In this document: positions 1 to 10,652 of the stretch, piece after piece
Layout of the letters: each line of letters opens with the position of its first letter
Position numbering within the stretch: the stretch's first letter is position 1
From: Haematococcus lacustris
Lineage: Eukaryota > Chlorophyta > Chlorophyceae > Chlamydomonadales > Haematococcaceae
Length of the DNA: 64,000 nucleotides
Reading direction: 5' to 3'
Assembly: GCA_030144725.1 (NCBI GenBank)
Contig: JASKMD010000002.1
Coordinates: 2,588,324-2,652,323, forward strand
Translations under genes and position numbers: made by a program
The notes under the pieces: generated by a model
Seen by the model: only the letters and a program-made list of their open reading frames with translations
Told to the model about the DNA's origin: nothing
Database searches by the model: none

Positions 1-185
1 CTGTAACTGTGCACCAGGTCAACTTCTAGATTTTGCACTAGATATGGCACTGAACCTCCCCCATGAAATCATGGTGCTCCTGTGGCTGCTTGCAGTGTCG
101 GCATATCTCTGCATCTTCCTTTGAGCACTCAAATCTGCGTGCCCTAGCAGTCACCCATGCCGCAGCCTTCGCCAAGGCGAGCACA

Positions 186-320
186 CCAGTGGCTGACTTG
201 GTGAGGCCAGCCTCCCGAGCTGCTGCCCCAGCTTCGCCAGCCACCCTTGCAGCTGACCTGGTGCAGCCCGCCACCCCGGCTGCTGCCCCAGCCCGGCCAA
301 CCACCCCAACAGCTGACTTC
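186..320. repeat. 60-bp imperfect tandem repeat
   Basis: The motif GCTGAC recurs at 192, 252 and 312, giving a 60-bp period of GC-rich sequence. It translates to Ala/Pro-rich peptide in one frame. A GTTGCTGTTG-type simple repeat follows at about 360-440. No domain or clear splice signal is visible around it, so I do not call a gene. Confidence 0.6.
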
Positions 321-1179
321 GTGGGGCCTAGTACCCACCCCTCGTTGTTGGCACTACCATCTTCGCTGTTGCTGTTGTCGCCGTTGCTGTTGCTGTCGCT
401 GCTAGTGTTGGCGTTGCTGCTGTTGGCGTTGCTGCTAGTGTCGCACACCAACCGTGCTTGCCATGAGACCTGCCGCTTCGGCTGGGAGGAGGAGGCGTGC
501 TAGGCGACGCGGCGGGGTCGCGGGCAAGCAGCAGCCCGATGCTAGAGAGCTTGCGAGGTCTGCCCGGCCCACGCTTCTCGACAGCCGCATCTTGACAATC
601 GAGTGCCCTTTGATAGAGCACTTCATCGTGTTGGCAAGCTGGCGTAGCAGATTTTCGGCTGCATCGTCGGCACTGATGCCACGGACCACGAATCGGTCCA
701 TCGCAGCACCATTAACGCAGGTCAAATAATTGTTTGACCACTTCGCGATTGAGCCGAAAATCACATTGTTTACTCGTTCGCGATTTCGCGAGGCCAAAAA
801 AACAATTCGCGAACGCGAATCAAAAGGGAGAGTACGGTATAGGGAAAAATATAGGCGTCAATATTTTTCCATAACTCGAGTCAGTTTACCAAGGTCGCAA
901 AGTGCTAGCAGCCAGATACGCGTGTTCCTCAAGTGAAGCTCAAGTCGCGAGTGTGCTAGTTGCATGTATGGCTTGCACGTTGCAACTTGCAAGTCGCGAG
1001 TTATTCAATGCGACGCTACGCGATAGCTTAGCAAACATACTGCCAGGCTGGCATGTCTACTTATAAGTGCCAGGCTGGCATGTTGACTAGAAGCTACGTC
1101 TTTCGTCGTTTTTCAGGTCGGAGTAAGCCGCTTAGGAGAGGGATGAGGTTATAGGCTAGTCGAGGCAATCGATATTTGT

Positions 1180-1256
1180 CGACCGGCAAAGCATAATGGT
1201 CGAGCGGCAAAGCATAATGGTCAAGCGGCAAAGCATAATGGTCGAGCGGCAAAGTG
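1180..1256. repeat. 21-bp tandem repeat
   Basis: The unit GGTCGAGCGGCAAAGCATAAT repeats about 3.5 times with only G/A-type changes. The flanks carry no recognisable gene. Confidence 0.8.
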
Positions 1257-1407
1257 CACTTTTTGATAATTGTCGAGCGGCAAGCACGCTTCTCGCAATA
1301 CGTTTCGGGGGAGCCTTTGCCTGGCTGTGTCTAGCGGCTGTGTCTAGCGGTTGCATACAGTGTTGGTCAACGGTGGCGGTTACGGAAATGCGAAACCTCA
1401 GATATAC

Positions 1408-1564
1408 TAGATAATCGCCGTTACCTCTCGCATTATGCGAACTAATGGTCTCGTCCTCGGCTCTGCTACCATACATCCCTCGGCTTCGCCTCGGCATGTA
1501 TGTCCGCGCCACCTCGGCCTCGGCCATTATTTTCGCATAATGCTCTCGGACCGCCAATTATCTA
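1408..1564. mobile_element. Foldback (inverted-repeat) element, MITE-like
   Basis: The left arm starts TAGATAATCGCC and contains CATTATGCGAA. The right arm reads as its reverse complement through TTCGCATAATG and ends AATTATCTA. The centre (CATACAT...ATGTATG) is also palindromic, so most of the segment could fold into one imperfect hairpin. I could not identify a target duplication, so the mobile origin is inferred from structure only. Confidence 0.5.
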
Positions 1565-2205
1565 CTACATAGCAATCTCGCACATCAGCTAATCACGGGC
1601 CACACTGTCGACATGAGCATGACCTGAGCAGACTCCAATTTATCAAACACATGACCTTCCCTGGTGGCAGGATAGCAAGGGCATGCCTTAAGGCTTCTCT
1701 CCACCCTGCTTGCACGCATGATGGCGAGGGTGTAGTCTTTAATTCTTTCTTGACACGTGACCTGACGTTGCCAACCTAGGAACGTGCACAGTTCTGTTTG
1801 GCTGCATGCGGGCTTGCTTGACCGGCTGTCTATCACATCCGGCACATACATATGTTGCGTGCTGCCCGTCCGATGTGGGACGGGCCCACTGCCCTAGTGT
1901 TTCAAAATATCATTCGTTCTTTATAATATTTATATATATGGTTTGGCAATGCTGCTGCCCCTCTAGCCCCGCATAAGCCTGCAGCACAGCGACTCACACA
2001 TCCCTGCTACCCCTGCCGCCCCTCCTGCTGCTCACCAGCCCCCCCCCTGCCGCCCCTGCTGCCCTGCCGCCGCCTCAGGTACACCAAGGACTGCCCCCAC
2101 CCCTTATCCTTCAGGCGCCGCAGCTCAACCCCTGCAAACACTGCTGCTCCCGCAACCCTGCCGCCCTCCCTGCCTCCTGCCCTGCCACCCTCCCTGCCTC
2201 CTGCC

Positions 2206-3134
2206 ATGCCAGCAGCAGGAGCAGGGGCAGGAGGGGGTCCAGGAGGCACAGCATGCACAGCCAGCACCCCAGCAGCAGACGCCCTGGGCAGCAGCCTGGC
2301 CAGCAGGCAGCAGCAGGGCAGCGGCCCTGGTGGAGCGCCACCGCCCATGCACCCCCCAGGTGAGCTGAGTGGTGCCGGGGTGCTGGCACACTGCTGCAGG
2401 CCTAGGGCTGTGGGGTCTGCAGGCCAAGTGGCTGTGGCACAGGCCAGGGTGCAGTGGGCCGGGGGCCTGTAGGCTGTCAGGACCATGCCGCAGGGCTAGG
2501 AGGGGGCGGGTACAGTGCAGCCCAGTTGCTAGCCCCTTGACTCAAAAGTACTGCTTCCTGACCCCCTGGCCCTGACCCCCTGACCCCCCTGGCCCTGACC
2601 CCTGACCCAGCTGGCCCTGACCCCCCGTTGCCCTGACCTGCAGGTGGGGTGGCTAAGCAGTCTATGCAGCGTGGAGCAGGGCCCCACAGCCCCGGGCCAG
2701 CCTGCCCCCAGGGGTTACCCTCAGTCGCCACAGCCCTTGACAGCCCTGCCGACACCAGCCCGGGTGGGCCCTGGCCCCCGCCTGAGCAGCCAGCCCAGCA
2801 GCAAGGCCCCCTCACCGCAACCTCGTTCGGGAGCCTGGGGCAGGCTGTGGAGCGGGATGGGGACGGCCCCCTTAGCCACCCGCTGCTGCCCGGGCAGCGC
2901 AGCTCCAAGCGGCGTCTGTTGGGGGGCGTGGGCTGCAGCTGCTGCTTGGCATGGGAGCCAGTGGGGGGGGGCCCGGGGGAGGGGGGCCCAGGGTGCCAGC
3001 TGCTGTCCGGCAGCGGGCTGCGGGGGGCCGCCCCATGGGCCATCAGCCGCGCCATGATGTGCATGCCTGTGTGCGGGGGGGTGCTGGGGGGCTGCATGCG
3101 GGCGCGGGGGCCCAAGGCCAAGCAGTCAGTCTGA
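2206..3134 (+). CDS. Weak hypothetical gene candidate, two exons
   Basis: A possible first exon (2206 to about 2352) ends in a GTGAGCTGAG donor-like site, and a possible last exon (from about 2645, after a CTGCAG acceptor) runs open to a TGA at 3132-3134. The deduced product is rich in Gly, Pro, Ser and Gln, with a basic stretch (RSSKRR) and a Cys pair near the middle of the second exon. The putative intron carries degenerate CCCTGACCC repeats, as in introns elsewhere in this window. A long antisense frame is open over the same region, so composition alone could explain the openness. No known domain is visible. Confidence 0.22.
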
Positions 3135-5245
3135 GCTGCCCCTGCCGCAGGGACTGGCAACCTCAGCCTCACACTATTGAGGTCACACTGTAGCGTGGCA
3201 AATGTTACCTCGATTATGACCTTTGTAGGCTTTGAGGCCTGTAGCCTGCAGCGCAGTCGTGGGGCTTGCATGCGGCATGACACACATTGGACGAGGTGCA
3301 TTTTCATGTCCTTGATGTCCGGTCTCCTGCCCTCGCCTTCGGTGCCCCTCGAGCCATTTGACCTGCGTAGCCAGGCTGGGCCCGGCCTCTCCAGCGAGTG
3401 GAACCCAAAGCCTTGGTGCCTAAGGGTGCGATTCGAGGGCGAGGCGAGACGACGAGGTCTCCATGCCCATCGCGCCCTAAGACCATGTGCGCATGAGACC
3501 AAGGCAACCAGCCCGGCGACGAGTTAATGAAGCCACGCAATCTAATGGTTGAAGCGGTGTGGTCTACACCCTGATGATCGCACGATAAAGCTGAGGCACA
3601 GGAACCCTGCACTACTCGGTGCATGTCTTGCATGAGGAAGATGATGATTCTCGTGCAAGTCAGCAGGACTTCAAATTAGTTTACGTGTAGTACTGTAGCT
3701 CGTAAACAGCTCTTGTCAAGCTTGTCCGCTCTCCCCCTCCAGGGGGTTGCGATTTCCTGCGCCTCACTCCAGGTCAGGTCAGGCTTACACCGCTTAAGCC
3801 GTCAGACGTTAGGCTGCTTGGCCGCCCTCCCCCTCTATGGGGTCGGGACTTTATGTAGCGCACTTCAAAGCAAGGTGCGCGAACAAAGGTGCACATGGGC
3901 TCATCATGAAGTCATGCAAGTTCTCATTACTGTCCTGGAGAGTCATGGCAAACTCCGCCTGCTGCCTGATGGAACTCGTGGCAGTGCACTCGAAGATGAA
4001 ATGCATGGCGTCACCCACTACCCCAGGTCAGGTCAGGCGTCTCAAACAGACACATAACCGTCTCTTGGTAGTAGGACAGCTGTTGACTCTGCACTAACTG
4101 TGATTCCATGCGACGCTGCACCAGTTGCGAGCACTGTGCTGATTACACCGCAATAGGCCTGAGGTGGCATGGACGGCGCAGCTCAGCACTCGCACCGGCT
4201 GGCTGGTGGTCCTGGCTGGCCTGGGCGGGGAACAGTTGCTAACCGCCCCTGAACAACTTAATCTCTGGAGGTGCGGTGTAGTGGTTGGCTGGCGCCTCAC
4301 CAACAGGGATTCAGGTTAGGCGCCCCTAGTTGGTCTTTCAACTAGCTCAGTGATGTGGGAACGCGACGAGATGCTGCAACCGGCATCATCATCGCACAAC
4401 AACACTGACACACCAGCTGTAGCATCACAATGTATGCACCCTATCCCACCACCTTGCTAGTGCCAGTCGCAGCATGTGCAGTGGAACGTGTGTTGCAGGT
4501 CTCCATCAGCTTGTTCCACAGGGAACAATACAACATGAAACAAGGTGATGACTGTCAAGGTGCTGCTCCTGGGTAATACACAATCAGGTGATGCACTGTC
4601 ACGTGATGCAGTCTGCCCCGGCAGGTGGTGCCAGCTGCTGTCTCCCTGGGGCGTTGCCACTTGCACTGCTGTCTTAAGTTTTCCTGCACGACACTGCGGA
4701 GCACATGCACTGTACCTAAAGGATGTGGTCAGCTACCACTTTTGCTGGTCAGCTGGCACTAACTGCCATAGCTTGTTCAGCAATCGTTGGATTTAGTCAG
4801 GAGAAGAAGTCGTGAGAAGAGGTCGTGAACATATGAAAACGTGCTGGAGCTGCAGGTGCTTGCAAAGCTGCAAAGCCCAAGTGGGATGATGGCAGTAGGA
4901 GGGTAGGCGCCCACCGCTTTGGGCACTCTGGTACCTCAACCTCTGCATCCCGCGCACGCCGCCAGGAGGCTGAAGGCGTTTGATAGATGGCTGTGGTGTG
5001 AGAGTGGCTGCTTAACAGGTATGAGGACAGTAGCTGTGGGTACTGGCTGTTACAATGTCCTGTAGGAACAAGTGTTGGTGCAGAAAATCGTCGTCAACAC
5101 TTGTCTTAGCTGCCGTGACAAGGGGTTGTGGGATAAGGTAAGACACACAAACTCTGCAAGGGGCCTTAGACAGCTCAACTGCAGCTGGCATCTATGCTCA
5201 CACTTCCAGGGTGCTTCCCTTCGAAATGGCTGCTTGGAAGGTTGA
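3135..5245. other. No gene recognised
   Basis: Both strands show only short open frames without recognisable domains or consistent splice sites. About 3790-3847 matches 41178-41234 (a GGCTGCTTGGCCGCCCTCCC core), a dispersed repeat. About 4025-4095 resembles the TCAGG-family end at 9315-9385 (shared TGGTAGTAGGAC). Confidence 0.5.
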
Positions 5246-6076
5246 TCAAACCAGCTCGATGATGGCCATCTCCGCTGCATCCCCTCGACGAAGGAATGGC
5301 TCTGTTTTGATTCGTGTATAGCCTCCATTGCGCTCTCCATATCGCTCTTGCACACCCTCAAATAGTCTGCCCACCAGGGTCTTGTCATAGACGAAAGCCA
5401 TGGCCTGTGCGGTACAACATGCACAGCTGCACTGAGCCTCTGCACACAGCCCACAGACCACTGCACATAGCCTTCTCATCCGCTGTGCCTGCTGCATACT
5501 GCCCTGGTCCAATCCGCTCCAACCTGGCGCCGCGCGTGCAGGGTGCCCTGCTTAGCCAGGGTAATCATGTGCTCGGCGAAGGGCCGGATGACCTTGGCCT
5601 TGATTTTAGTTGTGCGGATGGCGCCATGCGTGAGAAGCTGGGTGACCTGCGCAGCAAAGGCCGCTGTTGTCTGAAGTGCTGCTCCGTTGCTGTAGCTTTC
5701 AGCTGGCGCATTGCATCCCCCCTCTTATCCGCAACATACCAATCCGCGGATGAGTGCCTTCCGCTGGTCAGCAGGCCGGCCAAGGTGCTTCACTTTGTTG
5801 CCGTGGCGCATCATCGTAACACGCATGCCATTTGAGGGCGCAGCCACTATGCTAAGCTCTGCATTGAACCGCAAACAACTGCTTCAGAAGGAGGCGACAT
5901 TTGCCTGGACTCCTCCGCAAAACCGCACCAGACTGCTGCCCCAGCTGTAGTCCCGACAAAACTGACGAGCTGGTTACCACGGTCCTGGATGCTGGCAATG
6001 GCCGCTGCAGTTGTGGGCGAGTTGCCACGCTGCTGGATGCTCTAGAAAAGGGGGCGGGGAGTCGCAGGTTTAGCAT
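5246..6076 (-). CDS. rpl17: Plastid-type 50S ribosomal protein L17 (bL17c)
   Basis: This encodes bL17, a large-subunit ribosomal protein. Three exons read cleanly on the minus strand: 5826-5740 (starts MRVTMMRHG, then [15 protein letters not shown]), 5646-5524 (IRTTKIKAK ... LHARRQ) and 5404-5246 ([12 protein letters not shown] ... [12 protein letters not shown], stop TGA at 5246-5248). Phases agree and the mature part is 122 residues, the normal family length. MRHG, ADQR and ERNGGYTRI resemble plastid/bacterial L17 more than mitochondrial L17. Upstream, 6076-5852 is open from ATG and encodes a Ser/Arg/Ala-rich stretch ([16 protein letters not shown]...) typical of a chloroplast transit peptide, but it meets a TAG at 5852 and lies one frame off the mature part with no plausible intron between. 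That suggests a 1-base indel or assembly error there, or translation from 5826. A TGTAA poly(A) motif lies about 190 nt past the stop. Confidence 0.9.
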
Positions 6077-6278
6077 GATGCCTGGTAGTATAGCCTGTCG
6101 GTGACAACGGCGTGGAACTCGAGCTTCACTTCAAACAGCACACTAGCTTCAATGATACAAAATGGCTCGCCTAATGCGCGCAGTGACCGCGCTATCTCCC
6201 TCGCATACAAAAGCACGCTTGCTGCTTCCCGCTGCTGTGGATCAGGCAGCTACCTGGATCTAGCCTTGTTTGGCCGCG
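6077..6278. promoter_or_regulatory. Bidirectional promoter region
   Basis: About 200 bp separate the divergent start codons of the bL17 transit-peptide frame (6076, minus) and PSMB1 (6279, plus), so both promoters must lie in or overlap this stretch. I see no convincing TATA box. The assignment rests on gene arrangement. Confidence 0.5.
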
Positions 6279-9178
6279 ATGAGCTGGAGCCCGTAGGTGT
6301 TGCTACACGCCCGCTGATATCATCTATCCCTAATTGCATGCGTCGCGCTTGCCCGCAGATACTCTGACAATGGCGGGTGAGTGCCAGGGTTTTCAACCTG
6401 GCAATGTGCTAAGAGCGGTGTAGGATGATCTATGCTGCTTCTGCTTCCAGGACGGTGCTGGCCGTGGCAGGCGAAGATTACTGCATAGTGGCAGCCAGCA
6501 CCCGGATGTCCTCTGGGTTCGACATTCTAACCAGAGACAGCTCCAAGCTTCTGCAGATGTAAGGCATTTGCTACCACAGACTGTTACCAAGAGCTAAAGG
6601 CAAGCCTGTAGCCGAGTCACTTGTGTCCCACCTGCAGGTCAGACAAGGTGGTCATAGCCTCTGCGGGCATGCAAGCTGACACCAAGGCCCTGCACAAGAC
6701 ACTGGTCTCCCGCCATGTCATGTACCACCACAACCACAGCAAGCCCATGAGTGTGTCGGCAGTGGCCCAGCTGCTGTCCAACACCTTGTACTACAAGCGC
6801 TTCTTCCCCTACTACACCTTCAACCTGTGTGCAGGACTGGACCAGGAGGGTGCGTGCTGCTAGGGGGTTAGGGGTGCCAGGGGCTGGACAGCTGGGGGGT
6901 GAAAGCTAAGAGATCAGCAGCAGAGCAGTGTTTGCACAGGTGTTCCGCCCCCAGCTGCTGCAGCCTACACACCCCCAGCAGCATAGTCAGTGGGCTACAG
7001 CAGGAGTAGCGGCAGCGGGAGCAACTGTAGCAACAGCAGCAGCAGTAGTATGAAAGTGACCAGGCCATGGGGTATGGAAGGAGAGGTTGTTGCAGAGGAG
7101 TTGTGGCGGTCTGAGCCGGAGGGTAGCTCCACCTTGCACGACAACAGTGTCAGGAGGGGGCCAGGGTGGCTCAGGGACCAGGCAAGGCCCTGAGGCTAGG
7201 CCGCGTCCTACAGCCCGGCTGCATACACTTGGCAGCCCCCCCCGCCTGGCTGTCCTGTGCTGTCGTGCAGGTCGCGGGGCTGTGTACAACTATGACGCCA
7301 TCGGCTCATACGAGCGCAGCGGCTACTTCTGCCAGGTGTGGCCCGCACCCCTCAGCCCTGCAGCCCACCCTCAGGCCACCCTCAGCCCAGGTTCAGCCGA
7401 CCCAGGGTGGTTGCAGCTCAGGCTTCAGGGGTATGCCAGACTGTCCGGGCTCTAGAGCTGTGAGGGGCTCGCCCTGCCCACCCGAGGCCTTGTCTGCAGC
7501 TGCCACACCTGACCAGCTGCTTGGCGCCCTGGCCAGCTGCCCAGCCTTGCTGCCCTTGCTGGGAGCCTAGGTGCTGCTGCACTGTTACAAGCCATGGTCA
7601 GTGCGGTGAATCCACCTGTGTGCCCCTGGCTGACAGACTCTGCCCACCCTCCCCAACTGCCCCACTCGTGAAGGGCCTAGGTGCTGCTGCTATGTAGGGC
7701 CACATGGCCAGTGCCCTTTCAACACGTATGTCTGCCTGTCAGAACCTCCTCTTCCCCTTACTGCCTAACTCCCCCACTCCCTCACCTCCTCACTCCCCCC
7801 ACTCCCTCACCTCCTCACCCCCCCCCACTCCCTCACCTCCTCACCCCCCCCCCACTCCCTCACCTCCTCACCCCCCCCCACTCCCTCACCTCCTCACCCC
7901 CCCCCCACTCCCTCACCTCCTCACCCCCCCCCCCACTCCCTCACCTCCTCACCCCCCCACTCCCTCACCTCCTCACCCCCCCCCACTCCCTCACCTCCTC
8001 ACCCCCCCCCACTCCCTCACCTCCTCACCCCCCCCCCACTCCCTCACCTCCTCACCCCCCCCCACTCCCTCACCTCCTCACCCCCCCCCCACTCCCTCAC
8101 CTCCTCACCCCCCCCCACTCCCTCACCTCCTCACCCCCCCCCCACTCCCTCACCTCCTCCACCCCCCCCACTCCCTCACCTCCTCACCCCCCCCCCCACT
8201 CCCTCACCTCCTCACCCCCCCCACTCCCTCACCTCCTCACCCCCCCCCACTCCCTCACCTCCTCACCCCCCCCCACTCCCTCACCTCCTCACCCCCCCCC
8301 ACTCCCTCACCTCCTCACCCCCCGCCTCCCCCACAGCCTTGACTCCCTACTCCCTGCCTCCCTCACTGCCCAACTCTTGTACTTCTGACGCAGCCTAACC
8401 CTGGCTGCACCACCTGGCTGCTACAGGAGGCAGCCACTTCATTCACGTACTCTCAGCTGCCATGCCCTCCCTGTCTCACACCCTCATGCTCCCAGCCAGC
8501 TAGCAAGCTGTCTCACCCAAGCCCTGGCCCGCTCCCTGTACACTTGGCTGCTGCCTGAGCTGGCAGCGTCACTGGCACCCCTCTTCACAAGGTTGCACCC
8601 TCCGCCTGCCTCTCCAGCCCTCCCAGACCTGCCCGCTTGCAGGGCAGTGGCAAGGGCTTGATGCAGCCGGTGCTAGACAATCAGCTAAAGGCGGCCTCGC
8701 CCCTGCTGCTGCCACCCCAGGTCAGTCCAGCTTGATGTCAGTGCCCTGCTACCAAGGTTAGCCGATTTACAGCTGGTGGAGTGGTGCCTTTGCTTGCCGG
8801 TGCTGCTGGCCCATGCTTACACATTGCCCGCACTATGCTTGTGTATGCATTCTTTTCTTCCAGCACACCGCTGTCATGGATTGTGACGACCTGATATTGC
8901 GCGCTCTGCCACATGGGTGCAGAATACACTGACAGCGCTGCCGCTAGAGCAGGCATTGGACTTAGTCAAGGACGCTTTCGTCAGCGCCGGAGAACGCGAC
9001 ATTTACACGGTAGGATCGCTACATTGTGGCGGCGCAGCGATATGCTCATTGGCAGTGCTGTTGAAAGTGACTGCCTGACATGGGGCGTTGACGTACACTA
9101 CAGGGCGATGCCGTCGAGATCGTCATCATTACGAGGGACGGGACACGAAGGGAATCGATGCCATTGAAGCTGGATTGA
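6279..9178 (+). CDS. PBF1: 20S proteasome beta-6 subunit (PSMB1/PBF1)
   Basis: This is the non-catalytic beta-6 subunit of the 20S proteasome core. Eight in-phase exons give 218 aa, close to the usual length: 6279-6292, 6359-6376, 6451-6558, 6638-6849, 7271-7335, 8643-8720, 8923-9009 and 9104-9178. Diagnostic stretches are MSWSPYSDNGGTVLAVAGED at the N terminus, STRMSSGFDILTRDSSK, SNTLYYKRFFPYYTFN, YDAIGSYERSGY, MQPVLDNQLK and ERDIYTGDAVEIVIITRDG near the C terminus. All introns are GT-AG. The first two coding exons are only 14 and 18 nt and are needed to supply the conserved YSDNGG segment. Intron 5 (7336-8642) is swollen by a C-rich minisatellite. The gene is divergent from bL17. Confidence 0.95.
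7755..8330. repeat. C-rich minisatellite in PSMB1 intron 5
   Basis: About two dozen copies of CTCCCTCACCTCCTCA plus a C-run of variable length (about 7-10 C) and an A fill 575 bp. Unit length varies only through the C-run, as expected from slippage. Long Pro/Ser/His/Leu-rich open frames across it are products of the repeat and not genes. Confidence 0.95.
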
Positions 9179-9314
9179 GGCGCAGCGACCGTTTGTTTCG
9201 GCAGTCTTGGCCACTGCTTGGATTCAGATTTTTAGTTGTGTCTCAAGGGACGTTTGGATGCCTCGTCACCTTCCCAGCAAAGGGTTTTCTGTTTAAACAT
9301 GCGACGCCCAATAG

Positions 9315-9390
9315 TCAGGCGCCCCCAACTAACAGAAAACCTACCCCTGGTAGTAGGACGGCTGTAACTTTGCACTTACTGCGCCAAATA
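9315..9390. mobile_element. Terminal fragment of TCAGG transposon family A
   Basis: It starts TCAGGCGCCCCCAACTAACA and continues GAAAACCTACCCCTGGTAGT, matching the ends at 57582 (plus) and 44766 (reverse). The match fades after about 75 bp, so this is a fragment. Confidence 0.6.
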
Positions 9391-9674
9391 TTATGCTAAA
9401 TGGTTTAAAATGTAGCTAACCCAGCCAGCTACCCTCCACCCACTTTATATAATTATACACTGGGTAGGCCGTGCACAGCAAAGCGTCAAAGTTAGTAATT
9501 CAAATTTGAGCCGTTGCGGAGCATGCAGTCATCGCTGCGACCGCCCGCGTCGCTTAGGCTGCTCTACACGAGTACGCGCATCAGCAGCAGCAGTCGGATC
9601 GGAAAGCGGTTGCGGCAATGTGGCAATGAGCCCACCTCCACCCCATACCTAGAGGGCAATGCCACAGCTCGACC

Positions 9675-9895
9675 ATTTGGACTTACAACATGCTACTTAC
9701 TAGGTTAAGCTCCTCTAAGACAGTGTTACAAGCGCTTATACTCAGTTAAGCCAAAAGCTCACTTTGGTCGGTGACCCCCAACTCCCTCAGCCGATTTCAG
9801 GGCCAGGGCCATGCAGTCAGTCACACAAAACCACACCATGACCGAATCTGGACTCGTCTCCTCTGAGAGTTATACTCCCCTACATGCCATCCACC
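9675..9895. mobile_element. Relic related to the right part of the 11796-15655 element
   Basis: Blocks such as ACATGCTACTTACTAGGTT, a CCAACTCCCTCAGCC stretch and a closing CTACATGCCA line up in order with 15383-15598. Similarity is diverged and no terminus is seen, so this is an older relative left near the younger insertion. Confidence 0.4.
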
Positions 9896-10113
9896 TGCGT
9901 ACAAAGTTTCACTGCTCAACAGCCACCCCACAGTGGTGTTCTGGGAGGGGTGGGCTGGGAGGGGTGGGCTAGCAGGGGGTGTGCTTGGGGAGGGGGCGAA
10001 GGGAAGGGCTTGGAGGTGGTGGTCAGGCTCAATGAGGTGGGCTCCTGCAATGATGGGTAAAGGGGCGGCGGGCATGGTGAGTCGTTGCATGCCGTGGCCT
10101 TGAACCTGCCTGG

Positions 10114-10413
10114 TGTAACGTGCAGCCTCATAAAGGCGACGTTGGACCGTTTGAACCATATGTAACACTGAGCCGGCCGCGAGGGCACTCGAGCCGCGGG
10201 CACTGTAACAGTCGGCCACAAGGCACCACCGTGAGAAGGCTAGGGCTTAGAACGGGGCCCCCTGGAATCGAACCAGTTGTCCTCGCAGCTTACGCTGCTA
10301 GGCTTTACCTGCCAACTCACACTAATGCGGTGTGACTGGTATCCTGTAGCTGCCTCGGGTTAACCGCGACCGCCCAGACGATACTAAGGGACTACGCGGA
10401 GCGCGCCCTTACA
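10114..10413 (-). repeat. 3' LTR of the gypsy element
   Basis: This 300-bp LTR is preceded by CCTGG and followed inward by a polypurine tract (minus strand). On the element's sense strand it contains GGTTCGATTCC, identical to a tRNA T-arm/B box, with TAGTGTGAGTTGG (A-box-like) about 38 nt upstream and a GCAGC-GTAA-GCTGC hairpin between. It does not fold into a full tRNA. Confidence 0.95.
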
Positions 10414-10427
10414 TTCCTCCCCCCCAA
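10414..10427 (-). promoter_or_regulatory. Polypurine tract
   Basis: On the minus strand TTGGGGGGGAGGAA abuts the 3' LTR, the expected place and composition for the plus-strand priming site of an LTR retrotransposon. Confidence 0.8.
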
Positions 10428-10652
10428 GGGGATGTCCGTTCCGCCTCAGGTTAAACCCGAGACTCGCAAGACCTAGGTCTCACTGGGGTCAGCTACTGGG
10501 TACCCAGAAGGCAGAGCCAGGTCACAGCTGGGTGTGGTCAGAGACCAACTGTAATAGGGGGAGTGTAACACATATCAGTAGGCTTTGAAAGCACATAGAG
10601 AGAGAAAGAGAGTGCCACCATGCAGCAGCGCAGCAGCATGCATGCAGGGGAC

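Noticed and set aside
2477..3502. 341-codon minus-strand frame
   Set aside because: GC-rich low-complexity antisense of a weak plus-strand candidate, with no domain.
7681..8388. Long Pro/Ser/His-rich open frames on the plus strand
   Set aside because: They are read-through of a C-rich minisatellite lying in a PSMB1 intron.
10270..10330. True tRNA gene in the LTR
   Set aside because: A and B boxes are present but no acceptor stem pairs and the anticodon arm has only a 4-base loop.
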